A stretch of 64,000 bases of DNA from Streptomyces sp. HD. Lineage in GTDB: Bacteria; Actinomycetota; Actinomycetes; Streptomycetales; Streptomycetaceae. The first letter of the stretch is position 1. Every line of letters begins with the position of its first letter. The stretch lies in the NCBI RefSeq assembly GCF_028369295.1, contig NZ_JAQMYP010000005.1:1-64000 (forward strand). The letters are read 5' to 3'. Under the pieces are notes generated by a model that was not told the DNA's origin, did no database searches, and was given only the letters and a program-made list of their open reading frames with translations. The translations under genes and the position numbers were made by a program. Of the stretch, positions 52,350 through 61,594 are shown piece by piece.

Positions 52350-52371
52350 TTCCTAGTGAATTGGTAGGGAA
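52350..52371. promoter_or_regulatory. TTCCTA...TAGGGAA element
   Basis: TTCCTAG...GTAGGGAA, an imperfect inverted repeat 33 bases upstream of the leader GTG at 52404. It is related to the elements at 18716 and 33836. Confidence 0.4.
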
Positions 52372-52403
52372 CCATGGGGTGCCTTGAGTCGGTCACCGGA
52401 CGA

Positions 52404-52484
52404 GTGAGCCGTACGCCCCTTCTCACATCCCGCCGTCACATCGATCTGCTCCGCGTCTGCAGCGCCATCAGCCCCCTGCGCTGA
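52404..52484 (+). CDS. sulfur-type leader peptide (26 aa) upstream of the GST-like gene
   Basis: The GTG-started 26-codon ORF has the core SRRHIDLLRVCSAIS followed by PLR. It matches the other leader ORFs except that the terminal Cys is Ser; one Cys remains two residues before the Ser-Ala. It lies 56 bases before the glutathione-transferase-like gene. Confidence 0.75.
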   Translation: MSRTPLLTSRRHIDLLRVCSAISPLR

Positions 52485-52540
52485 GCCCCCACGTCGCTTT
52501 CGCCACGCGTACGTCCACACGCCTGCCCCCGGGGAGAGTC

Positions 52541-53437
52541 ATGTCCGTCACACCCTTGGCCGCCCACCCGTCCGCGCGGTCCGTCCCCGCCTTCCGGGGC
52601 CGGATCGGCCGGGACGCGCGCAGCGGCCACTACGCGGTGCCGCGCCGCTACCGCCTCCATCTGTCGACCGCCTGTCCGGACGGCCTGCGCATCGCCGTCG
52701 TCCACAGCCTGCTGGGCCTCGACGACGTATGTCCGGTGACCTTCCTGCCCGCGGTCCCCGACAGCCCCGACAGCGGTCATGCGGTGCTGCGCCCGCTGTA
52801 CGAGGCCAGTGCCCATCGGTACCAGGGCCCCGCCACCGCCCCGGTCCTGAGCGACGACTGGTCCGGGCGGATCGTGAGCACGCACGCGCCCGACATCACC
52901 CGCGACCTGGCCCAGCGCTTCAGCGGCGACCGGCCGGACCTCTACCCGTGCGGCGCGGATTCGGAGATCGAGACCGTGGAGCGCATGTGCGCGCAGGGCA
53001 TCGAGGAGGCCGCCCAGGGCGCGGGTGCCGTCGGCGCCGAGCGGGCTGAGCGCGAGGAGGCGCTGGAGACACTGGTGGGTTCACTGGCCGCGCTGGACCG
53101 GTGGCTGGACGGACGTCAGTACATGATCCGGGATCAGATCACCGGCGCGGACGTCGAGTTGTGGGCCACCCTGGTCCAGCTCGACACCGTCCACCGGCAC
53201 CACCTGGACGCCGCCGCGGTGGAACGCATCGCTGCCCATCCCGCCCTGTGGGCCTACGCCCGCCGACTCGCCGCGCACCCGGCCTTCGGCGCGCACCTCG
53301 ACCTCGACGCCATCGCCCGCCGCCACCATGCCCGTTGCCAGGGCCTGGAGGCAGCCGGAGCCGCCGTCCAGATCCTGGACTGGGCGGCCCACGCCGCGGC
53401 GGGGAACGGTACCCGCCCGCAGGTCAACCGCCCCTGA
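52541..53437 (+). CDS. glutathione S-transferase-like (omega/hydroquinone-reductase type) protein
   Basis: A 298-residue protein. The N-terminal thioredoxin-like part carries the candidate catalytic Cys in STACPDGLRIAVVHSLLGL. The C-terminal all-helical GST domain includes ALDRWLDGRQYMIRDQITGADVELWATLVQLDTVHRHH. This resembles YqjG/ECM4 glutathionyl-hydroquinone reductases. Streptomycetes use mycothiol, so the thiol partner is uncertain. The leader peptide and SAM riboswitch neighbours place it in the sulfur regulon. ATG 52541 follows GGGGAGAG. Confidence 0.75.
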   Translation: MSVTPLAAHPSARSVPAFRGRIGRDARSGHYAVPRRYRLHLSTACPDGLRIAVVHSLLGLDDVCPVTFLPAVPDSPDSGHAVLRPLYEASAHRYQGPATAPVLSDDWSGRIVSTHAPDITRDLAQRFSGDRPDLYPCGADSEIETVERMCAQGIEEAAQGAGAVGAERAEREEALETLVGSLAALDRWLDGRQYMIRDQITGADVELWATLVQLDTVHRHHLDAAAVERIAAHPALWAYARRLAAHPAFGAHLDLDAIARRHHARCQGLEAAGAAVQILDWAAHAAAGNGTRPQVNRP

Positions 53438-53461
53438 GCCGTTCCACACCATGGACCGGCG

Positions 53462-53491
53462 TTGACATTCGTTCGGGCAACTGTCTTACTT
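53462..53491 (+). promoter_or_regulatory. promoter of the riboswitch-controlled ABC operon
   Basis: TTGACA (53462-53467), 18 bases, TTACTT (53486-53491). Expected transcription start is near 53498, just before the riboswitch. Confidence 0.65.
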
Positions 53492-53503
53492 ACGGCCCAG
53501 AAT

Positions 53504-53611
53504 GGTCATGAGCGTCAGCGACAAGCCCTGGCTGGCTGACCGGCAACCCTCGCGTCGCGGTGGGGTGCCCCAGGTGACGACCGGACCGGATGGGATTCGG
53601 TAAGCGCGAGG
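53504..53611 (+). ncRNA. S-adenosylmethionine riboswitch, SAM-IV type
   Basis: The sequence begins GGTCATGAGCGTCAGCG and contains the S-box core GGCTGACCGGCAACCCTCGC, then GGTGGGGTGCCCCAGG and the closing TGACGACC that pairs back to the first bases (P1). Further 3' is GGTAAGCGCGA, which matches the extra 3' domain of SAM-IV riboswitches of Actinobacteria. A GC hairpin (GGCCCC/GGGGC, 53609-53624) follows as the possible expression platform. It would turn the operon off at high SAM. Confidence 0.82.
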
Positions 53612-53641
53612 CCCCCGAGGGGCGGAAGAGTGAGTGACGCC

Positions 53642-53800
53642 ATGTACGCAGTTCCCGGGTCGGCAGTACGCCGCCCGCAGAGCTGCGTACTGCCGTACGC
53701 CGACCTCCTCGTCGCCGACCGGGCCGTCGATCTGCTCCGTGTCAACAGCGCACTGTGTACCGCACGTACCGCACCGGGCTGCGCCCGCTGTAGTGGCTGA
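53642..53800 (+). CDS. long Cys-rich leader peptide (52 aa) behind the riboswitch
   Basis: The 52-codon ORF has the leader core ADRAVDLLRVNSALC, with the usual Arg-His replaced by Arg-Ala, and a Cys-rich tail TARTAPGCARCSG. In total there are four Cys codons (one before the core, three in and after it). A GTG at 53630 is an alternative start. It lies 172 bases before the ABC permease, so the operon may read SAM by RNA and cysteine by translation. Confidence 0.7.
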   Translation: MYAVPGSAVRRPQSCVLPYADLLVADRAVDLLRVNSALCTARTAPGCARCSG

Positions 53801-53972
53801 CCTCTCTTCTCGGCCTCGCATCCTCTGACGAACACCGCCTCGGCGGTGTGCCGTTGTCCGCCCAGCCCCCGGTACCCGTGCGTCCTGCTGTGAACCGATG
53901 TGCCGCACTGCGGCGTTGGCAGCCACTCCCTGCGCCGGGTCCGGGGAAATCCGACTCCTGCCGGAGCCCTCC

Positions 53973-54952
53973 ATGAGTGAACCCCCAGGCGCCGTCGTCT
54001 CCCTCGCCGAGGCACCGCCGCCCACCGACACCCCGCCGAAACAGCTCGCGGCCCAGCGGGTTCTGCCGCTGCGGCGGCCCGGCCGCTGGATCGCCACCGC
54101 GGTGGTCCTGGTCCTGGCCAGCCAGTTCGTCCACGGCCTGGTGACCAACCCCTTCTACCAGTGGGACCGCTTCGGCTACTGGTTCCTGCGGCCGACCATC
54201 CTCGACGGGCTGCTCATCACCCTCGAAGTCACCGCCTACAGCGCGGTGTTGGGTCTCCTCGGCGGCATCCTGCTGGCGCTGGCCAGGCTCTCGCAGAGCC
54301 CGGTGCTGCGTGCGGTCAGCTGGATCTACATCTGGGCGTTCCGCTCCATCCCGCTGATCGTCATCCTGTTGTTCCTGTACAACTTCAGCGCCCTGTACAA
54401 GACGCTCAGCCTGGGCATCCCCTTCGGCCCCGCCTTCTTCACCTTCGACGAGTCCAAGCTCGCCACCGACATGGCCGTCGCCGTCGTCGGCCTGAGCCTC
54501 AACCAGGCGGCGTACGCGGCCGAGGTCGTCCGCGGCGGCATCCTCTCCGTCGACCAGGGCCAGCACGAGGCGGCCTCCGCGCTCGGACTGCCGAAGGGCT
54601 ACCAGTTCCGGAAGATCGTCTTTCCGCAGGCGCTGCGCTCCATCACCCCGAACTACGTCAACCAGCTCATCGACCTGATCAAGAGCACCTCGCTGGTCTT
54701 CTACGTGTCGCTGCTCGACCTGTTCGGGGTCGCGCAGTCCATGGGCTCCACCTATCCCGGCGACATCGTGCCGCTGCTGCTGGTCGTCACCGTCTGGTAC
54801 CTGATCCTCACCACCGTCGTCTCCGTCATCCAGTTCTACGTCGAGCGGTACTTCGCCCGGGGCGCCACCCGCTCCCTGCCGCCGACCCCGCTTCAGAAGC
54901 TGCGGACCGGTCTCACCGACCTGAGGGCCCGCATCCGCAGGGAGGCCGCCGT

Positions 54953-54956
<4 letters not shown>
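53973..54956 (+). CDS. polar amino acid-type ABC transporter permease (second system)
   Basis: A 327-residue HisM-type permease, paralogous to 20740-21747 (shared ILDGLLITLEVTAYSAVLGLLGG, AFRSIPLIVILL, QAAYAAEVVRGGILSVDQGQHEAASALGLPKGYQFRKIVFPQALRS and the common ending FYVERYFARGATRSLPPTP). ATG 53973 has CGGAG six bases upstream. It forms an operon with the ATPase and binding protein behind the SAM-IV riboswitch and leader; probably imports a sulfur amino acid. Confidence 0.87.
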
Positions 54957-55738
<782 letters not shown>

Positions 55739-55811
55739 GCACACCGCTCCCCATGAACTCCCCCCCCCACAGCACCACCTTCACCACTCTCACCGAACAA
55801 CAAGGACGGCC

Positions 55812-56834
55812 ATGTCTGCCCACTTCCCCCGACGCAGCCTGATACGCGGCATCACCGCGGCGACCACCGTCGCCACCCTCGCCACCGGGCTCGCCGCCTG
55901 CGGTGGTGACAGCGACGCCGCCACCCGGACGGCCGACAGCGCCGGAACGGTGACCGTGGGCCGTGTGTCCAACGGCGCCGCCAAGGAGACCACCCTCAAG
56001 GTCTCCGAGGTGAAGTCCGTCAGCGCCCAACTCCCCGACGCGGTCAAGAAGAGCGGCAAGCTCGTCATCGGCTCCGGCACCTTGCCCTCCGGGGCTCCGC
56101 CGCTGGGGTTCACGGGCAGTGACCAGAAGACGCTCACCGGTTCCGAGGTCGACCTGGCCCGGCTGGTCGCCGCCGTCTTCGGGCTTGAGCCCGAGGTCAA
56201 GCGCTTCACCTGGGAGAACCTCTTCGTCGGTATCGACAGCGGCAAGGTGAACGTCGGCTTCTCGAACATCACCGACACCGAGGAGCGCAAGCAGAAGTAC
56301 GAGTTCGCCTCCTACCGCAAGGACGACCTCGCCTTCGAGGCACTCAAGGACTCGAAGTTCGGCTTCGACGGCGACTACAAGGTCCTCGCCGGCAAGACCG
56401 TCTCGGTCGGCGCGGGCACCAACCAGGAGCGGATCCTGCTGGAGTGGAAGAAGAAGCTGGAGAGCGAGGGCAAGAAGCTCACCGTCAAGTACTTCCAGGA
56501 CAACAACAGCACCTACCTGGCCCTCAACAGCGGCAAGATCGACGCCTACTTCGGCCCCAGCCCCAACCTCTCCTACCACGTCACCCAGACCGCGAGCACG
56601 CCCAACCCGACCAGGATCGCCGGCCAGTTCTCCGGCGCCGGAGCGACCCTCCAGGGCCTGATCGCCGCGACCGTCAAGAAGGACAGCGGCCTCGCCAAGC
56701 CCCTCGCCGCCGCGATCAACCACCTGATCGAGAACGGCCAGTACGCGAAGTGGCTCGCCGCCTGGAACCTCTCGGGCGAGGCCGTGGCCGAGTCGGAGGT
56801 CAACCCGCCCGGCCTGCCGCTGGACAACTCCTGA
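55812..56834 (+). CDS. amino acid-type ABC binding lipoprotein (second system)
   Basis: A 340-residue SBP_bac_3-type protein. The N-terminus PRRSLIRGITAATTVATLA has a twin-arginine followed by lipobox LAAC before GGDS. The binding domain has GKLVIGSGTLPSGAPPLGF, SEVDLARLVAAVFGLEPE, VNVGFSNITDTEERKQKYEFASY and YFGPSPNLSYHV. Family members bind amino acids; substrate unknown, sulfur amino acid suspected. Confidence 0.85.
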   Translation: MSAHFPRRSLIRGITAATTVATLATGLAACGGDSDAATRTADSAGTVTVGRVSNGAAKETTLKVSEVKSVSAQLPDAVKKSGKLVIGSGTLPSGAPPLGFTGSDQKTLTGSEVDLARLVAAVFGLEPEVKRFTWENLFVGIDSGKVNVGFSNITDTEERKQKYEFASYRKDDLAFEALKDSKFGFDGDYKVLAGKTVSVGAGTNQERILLEWKKKLESEGKKLTVKYFQDNNSTYLALNSGKIDAYFGPSPNLSYHVTQTASTPNPTRIAGQFSGAGATLQGLIAATVKKDSGLAKPLAAAINHLIENGQYAKWLAAWNLSGEAVAESEVNPPGLPLDNS

Positions 56835-56892
56835 CGGCTCACCAGGTCACCGGTACGACACGCACGCTGCATGGGGAAAGGACTCCGCCTCC

Positions 56893-57663
56893 GTGACACA
56901 CCCGATCGACGTCCGCGGAGGCGGAGCCCCGCCCGCCACTCGACCGCACCCTCTCGACAGCGCCGTCTGGGCCGCCCTGAACGGTCCGCACGCCCTCCCC
57001 ATGGCCTTGAGGGCATGGGGCGGTACCACCATCGCCGAGCACGTCGGCCTCGCCGCCCGCTACCTGTCCGACGTCTACGCCTTCGCCGCCCTCGCCGATC
57101 CGGCCGCCTGGGCCGACCTGTGCACCCTCGTCGGGCCGGGGACCGTCGTGCGTGTCAAGCCCCTCGACCGGATGCCCGACGGCTGGGAGATCGCCGACGG
57201 CGGAGAGGGTGTCCGGCTCGTCGACACCTCGTTACGAGCCCAGCCCGCCCCCGATGCGGTCCGCCTCGGACCCGACGACGTGCCCGAGATCCCTGACCTC
57301 GTCGCCCGCACGAAACCGGGCCCTTTCCTCCAGCGGACCGTCCACATGGGCACCTACCTGGGCATCCGGCACCGAGGCCGGCTGATCGCCATGGCCGGGG
57401 AACGCCTCCGCCTGCCCGGCTGGACCGAGATCAGCGCGGTCTGCGCCGACCCCGACCGCCGCGGCCTGGGCCTCGCGACCCGCCTGGTACGCGCCGTCGC
57501 CGCCGGCATCCGCGACCGCGGTGAGACCCTGTTCCTGCCCGCCGCAGCCGACAACGTCCCGGCGATCCGCCTGTACGAGTCAATCGGCTTCACCTTGCGC
57601 CGCCGTTCGACCATTGGTCTTGTGCGCACACCGGGAACACCCGCCCAGATCGGCGCGTTGTGA
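56893..57663 (+). CDS. GNAT acetyltransferase
   Basis: A 256-residue protein with a C-terminal GNAT fold: ISAVCADPDRRGLGLATRLVRAVAAGIRDRGETLFLPAAADNVPAIRLYESIGF (acetyl-CoA loop RRGLGLAT). The N-terminal 110 residues are a family-specific part. It lies between the transporter and the leader-LLM genes, mirroring the GNAT in the other transporter operon. An N-acetyl step on an imported cysteine derivative is the likely role. The GTG at 56893 is the first in-frame start. Confidence 0.8.
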   Translation: MTHPIDVRGGGAPPATRPHPLDSAVWAALNGPHALPMALRAWGGTTIAEHVGLAARYLSDVYAFAALADPAAWADLCTLVGPGTVVRVKPLDRMPDGWEIADGGEGVRLVDTSLRAQPAPDAVRLGPDDVPEIPDLVARTKPGPFLQRTVHMGTYLGIRHRGRLIAMAGERLRLPGWTEISAVCADPDRRGLGLATRLVRAVAAGIRDRGETLFLPAAADNVPAIRLYESIGFTLRRRSTIGLVRTPGTPAQIGAL

Positions 57664-57722
57664 CTCACGACGAGATGTGCGAGGCGCCGAAGCGCGCGAC
57701 GCGATGGACGGAGGTGGCGGAC

Positions 57723-57809
57723 GTGACGCACATATCCCACGCCGTCCATCTCCACTCCCGGCCCCACATCGACCTCCAGCGCGTCGCCGGCGCGCTCTGT
57801 TGCTCCTGA
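57723..57809 (+). CDS. sulfur-type leader peptide (28 aa) inside the operon, before four LLM genes
   Basis: The GTG 57723 has GGAGG eight bases upstream. The 28-codon ORF ends with core SRPHIDLQRVAGALC followed by CS, giving two adjacent Cys codons. It lies 59 bases after the GNAT stop and 79 bases before the first LLM gene, so it can separate control of the transporter genes from that of the monooxygenase genes. Confidence 0.75.
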   Translation: MTHISHAVHLHSRPHIDLQRVAGALCCS

Positions 57810-57888
57810 CCCCGTTGCTCCAACGCCGCGCCCACCCCTGAGCGAGGGCCGGCGACTTCGTCACGGACTTCCAGGAAGGCACTGCCTC

Positions 57889-59091
57889 GTGTCCTCAACT
57901 CCCCCTTCCCCCCTGCACCTCGCCGTCGCCCTCGACGGCACCGGCTGGCATCCCGCCTCCTGGCGCGAGCCGGTGTCCCGCCCCCGGGACCTGTTCACCG
58001 CCGCCTACTGGGCCGACCTGGTCACCGAGGCCGAGCGCGGTCTGCTCGACTTCGTGACCATCGAGGACGGCCTCGGTCCGCAGTCCTCCCACTTCCTGGA
58101 CCCGGACGAGCGCACCGACCAGGTACGCGGCCGCCTCGACGCCCTCCTCATCGCCTCCCGAGTGGCCCCGCTGACCCGGCACATAGGTCTGGTGCCGACG
58201 GTGGTCGCCACCCACACGGAGCCCTTCCACATCTCCAAGGCCATCGCCACCCTCGACTACGTCAGCGCCGGGCGCGCCGGCCTGCGCGTGCAGATCACCG
58301 CCCGCCCGAACGAGGCCGCGCACTTCGGCCGCCGCACCATCGCGCGCATCGAGGCATACGACAGCCCGGCCTCCCAGGAGGTCGTGACCGATCTCGTCGA
58401 AGAGGCGGCCGACTACGTGGAGGCGGTGCGCCGCCTCTGGGACAGCTGGGAGGACGACGCCGAGATCCGGGACGCCGCCACCGGCCGCTTCGTCGACCGC
58501 GACAAGCTGCACCACATCGACTTCGAGGGCAGGCACTTCAGCGTCAAGGGCCCCTCCATCACACCCCGCCCGCCGCAGGGCCAGCCGATCGTCAGCGCCC
58601 TCGCCCACGACACCGTCCCGTACCGGCTCGTGGCCCGCGCCGCCGACGTCGGCTACGTCACCCCGTACGACGCGGACGAGACCCGGGCAATCGTCGCCCA
58701 GATCCGCGCCGAGCAGAAGGCGGCGGGCCGAGCCACCGAGCCACTGCACATCTTCGGCGACCTGGTGGTGTTCCTCGACGACGACCCCGCCGCCGCGACG
58801 GCGCGCCGGGAACGACTCGACGCGCTCGCGGGACAGCCGTATCCGAGCGACGCCCTCATCTTCACCGGCGCACCCTCCCAACTCGCAAATGTTCTCCAGG
58901 AGTTGCAGAGTGCCGGGCTGTCCGGCTTCCGGCTGCGCCCCGCCGTCGTCGGCCACGACCTCCCGGCGATCACCCGGGGGCTGGTCCCCGAACTCCAGCG
59001 CCGGGGTGCCTTCCGCCGCGCCTATGAGGCCGACACCCTGCGCGGCCTGCTGGGTCTGGCCCGCCCCGCCAACCGCTACGCCGCCGCCTGA
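57889..59091 (+). CDS. LLM flavin-dependent monooxygenase
   Basis: A 400-residue luciferase-like enzyme: LDYVSAGRAGLRVQITARPNEAAHFG in the barrel, and QPIVSALAHDTVPYRLVARAADVGYV in place of the GGSS flavin-phosphate loop. It starts LHLAVALDGTGWHPASWR, a type found with NtaA/SnaA-like partners. GTG start. It is the first of four consecutive LLM genes with overlapping or near-overlapping ends; these need reduced flavin from a reductase such as ssuE. Confidence 0.8.
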   Translation: MSSTPPSPLHLAVALDGTGWHPASWREPVSRPRDLFTAAYWADLVTEAERGLLDFVTIEDGLGPQSSHFLDPDERTDQVRGRLDALLIASRVAPLTRHIGLVPTVVATHTEPFHISKAIATLDYVSAGRAGLRVQITARPNEAAHFGRRTIARIEAYDSPASQEVVTDLVEEAADYVEAVRRLWDSWEDDAEIRDAATGRFVDRDKLHHIDFEGRHFSVKGPSITPRPPQGQPIVSALAHDTVPYRLVARAADVGYVTPYDADETRAIVAQIRAEQKAAGRATEPLHIFGDLVVFLDDDPAAATARRERLDALAGQPYPSDALIFTGAPSQLANVLQELQSAGLSGFRLRPAVVGHDLPAITRGLVPELQRRGAFRRAYEADTLRGLLGLARPANRYAAA

Positions 59092-59111
59092 GCCGGAAGG
59101 ACCTCGCAGCC

Positions 59112-60506
59112 ATGACCAAGCCGCCCAAGCCGCCCAAGCAGATCCACCTGGCCGCCCACTTCCCCGGCGTCAACAACACCACCGTGTGGAGCGACCCGCG
59201 GGCCGGCAGCCACATAGAGTTCAGCTCCTTCGCACACTTCGCGCGGACCGCCGAACGCGCCAAGTTCGACTTCCTGTTCCTCGCCGAGGGGCTCAGGCTC
59301 CGTGAACAGGGCGGCGAAATATATGACTTGGACGTCGTGGGCCGACCGGACACCTTCACCGTCCTCGCCGCGCTCGCCGCCGTCACCGAGCGCCTCGGCC
59401 TGACCGGCACCATCAACTCCACCTTCAACGAGCCCTACGAGGTGGCCCGCCAGTTCGCCACCCTCGACCACCTCTCCGCCGGCCGCTCCGCCTGGAACGT
59501 CGTCACCTCCTGGGACGCCTTCACCGGCGAGAACTTCCGCCGCGGCGGCTTCCTGCCCCAGGAGGAGCGCTACTCCCGCGCCAAGGAGTTCCTGGCCACG
59601 GCGCACGAACTCTTCGACTCCTGGCACGGCGACGAGATCCTCGCCGACCAGGAGACCGGCACCTTCCTGCGGGACGCCAAGGCCGGCGCCTTCGTCCACA
59701 CCGGACAGCACTTCGACATCCACGGGCAGTTCAACGTCCCGCGCTCGCCACAGGGCCGCCCCGTCATCTTCCAGGCAGGCGATTCCGAGGAGGGCCGTGA
59801 GTTCGCCGCCGCGGAGGCGGACGCCATCTTCAGCCGGCACGGCACCCTGCAGGCCGGCCAGACCTTCTACACCGACGTGAAGTCCCGCCTGGCCAAGTAC
59901 GGCCGCCGCCCCGACCAGCTGCTCATCCTGCCCGCCGCGACCTTCGCCCTCGCCGACACGGATGCCGAGGCCGAGGAACTCGCCCGCGAGGTGCGCCGCC
60001 GGCAGGTCAGCGGAGCCACCGCCCTCAAGCACCTGGAGTTCGTCTGGAACCGGGACCTGTCGGCCTACGACCCGGAGGGTCCCCTTCCCGACGTCGACCC
60101 GGACATCGGCGACAACCACATCTCCAAGGGCCGCGCCCAGGTCCGCATGTACCGGGACCCGCTGGCCACCGCCCGCGAGTGGCGCGAACTGGCCGCCGCC
60201 AACAAGTGGTCCATCCGCGACCTCGTCATCAACACCGGCAACCGGCAGAATTTCGTCGGTTCCCCGGCCACCCTCGCCAGGACCATCAACGACTTCGTCC
60301 AGGCCGAAGCCTCCGACGGTTTCATTCTCGTCCCGCACATCACCCCGACCGGCCTCGACGAGTTCGCCGACAAGGTGGTCCCGCTGCTCCAGGAACAGGG
60401 TGTGTTCCGCACGGAGTACGAGGGCACGACCCTGCGCGACCACCTCGGTCTCGCCCACCCGGACGACGTCCGGGACGCTGTCCGCAGCGATCGGGTCGCG
60501 TCGTGA
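59112..60506 (+). CDS. NtaA/SnaA/DmoA-family FMN-dependent monooxygenase
   Basis: A 464-residue enzyme of the longer LLM subgroup: QIHLAAHFPGVNNTTVWSDPR, GRPDTFTVLAALAAVTERLGL, YEVARQFATLDHLSAGRSAWNVVTSWD and PVIFQAGDSEEGREFAA (flavin phosphate). This subgroup contains SnaA, NtaA, DmoA (dimethyl sulfide) and Bacillus YxeK/YtnJ, which cleave N-acetyl-S-alkylcysteines. With a GNAT in the same operon, S-alkylcysteine cleavage is a good candidate role. Confidence 0.85.
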   Translation: MTKPPKPPKQIHLAAHFPGVNNTTVWSDPRAGSHIEFSSFAHFARTAERAKFDFLFLAEGLRLREQGGEIYDLDVVGRPDTFTVLAALAAVTERLGLTGTINSTFNEPYEVARQFATLDHLSAGRSAWNVVTSWDAFTGENFRRGGFLPQEERYSRAKEFLATAHELFDSWHGDEILADQETGTFLRDAKAGAFVHTGQHFDIHGQFNVPRSPQGRPVIFQAGDSEEGREFAAAEADAIFSRHGTLQAGQTFYTDVKSRLAKYGRRPDQLLILPAATFALADTDAEAEELAREVRRRQVSGATALKHLEFVWNRDLSAYDPEGPLPDVDPDIGDNHISKGRAQVRMYRDPLATAREWRELAAANKWSIRDLVINTGNRQNFVGSPATLARTINDFVQAEASDGFILVPHITPTGLDEFADKVVPLLQEQGVFRTEYEGTTLRDHLGLAHPDDVRDAVRSDRVAS

Positions 60507-61594
60507 GGTTCATCGCCATCACCTTGATCGTGCACCGGCCGGATCCGGTCACCGGAGTGAGGAAGCCGACGCACGACCGCTTCCGTGAGGTCGTCGACAA
60601 CGCCCTGCTCGCCGAGGAGTTGGGATTCGACGGATTCGGGGTGGGAGAGCGGCACGAGCGGCCGTTCATCTCGTCGTCCCCGGCCGTCGTACTGAGCCAC
60701 GTGGCGGCTCGGACGAAGCGGATCCGGCTGTTCACAGCCGTGACGACCCTCAGTCTCCTGGACCCCGTCCGGGCCTACGAGGACTACGCCACCCTCGACC
60801 ACCTCTCCGCGGGCCGTCTGGACCTGATCATCGGCAAGGGCAATGGCGCCGCCCAGCGCGACCTGTTCGACGTCACGCCCGAGGAGCAGTGGGAGCGCAA
60901 CGCCGAGAGTTACGAGGTCTTCCGCCGGATCTGGCGGCAGGACAAGGTGACCGCGGCAACCCGTTTCCGCCCGCCGCTGACGGACGCCGAGGTGTGGCCC
61001 CGGCCCTACCAGCAACCCGTCCGGGTCTGGCACGGCAGCGCCACCAGCAAGGAGTCGGTCGACCTGGCAGCCCGCTACGGTGACCCGCTGTTCTCCGCCA
61101 ATGTCAGCAACCCCATGGAGCCGTACGCCGAGTTGATCCGTCACTACCGCGAGCGCTGGGAGCACTACGGCCACGACCCCGACGACATCGCGATCGGCGC
61201 CGGCACAGCCGGTATCCACGTGGCGCCGACCTCCCAGCAGGCGCTGACCGCGTACCGGCCGGTCTTCGAGGCCAACCTGGCCTTCTTCAAGAAGGCGGGC
61301 CTGCCCGTGGTCTTCGAGACCCTGGAGGACTTCGTCGAGCGCAGCTCCGCCCTGATCGGCAGCCCACAGCAGGTCATCGACAAGGTGCACCGCTACCACG
61401 AGCAGTTCGGACACACGGCGGTCCACGTGCAAGCCGACGCGAACGGCCTCACCGACACCCGGCACCGCGACTCGCTGGAGCTCTTCCAGTCGGCGGTGGC
61501 GCCGGTGCTGCGCAAGGACATCCCGGACCCGCCGTTCGCATGGGGACCGGTACTTCCGGCATCACCGACCGCAGAGGAGCCGGTCCATGTCTGA
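60503..61594 (+). CDS. LLM flavin-dependent monooxygenase
   Basis: A 363-residue luciferase-like protein: LLAEELGFDGFGVGERHERPFISSSPAVVLSHVAARTKRIRLFTAVTTLSLLDPVRAYEDYATLDHLSAGRLDLIIGKGNG and PVRVWHGSATSKESVDLAARYGD. The GTG start overlaps the previous stop, and its end overlaps the next start. Substrate unknown; probably one step in a multi-enzyme oxidation of organosulfur. Confidence 0.8.
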   Translation: MRFIAITLIVHRPDPVTGVRKPTHDRFREVVDNALLAEELGFDGFGVGERHERPFISSSPAVVLSHVAARTKRIRLFTAVTTLSLLDPVRAYEDYATLDHLSAGRLDLIIGKGNGAAQRDLFDVTPEEQWERNAESYEVFRRIWRQDKVTAATRFRPPLTDAEVWPRPYQQPVRVWHGSATSKESVDLAARYGDPLFSANVSNPMEPYAELIRHYRERWEHYGHDPDDIAIGAGTAGIHVAPTSQQALTAYRPVFEANLAFFKKAGLPVVFETLEDFVERSSALIGSPQQVIDKVHRYHEQFGHTAVHVQADANGLTDTRHRDSLELFQSAVAPVLRKDIPDPPFAWGPVLPASPTAEEPVHV

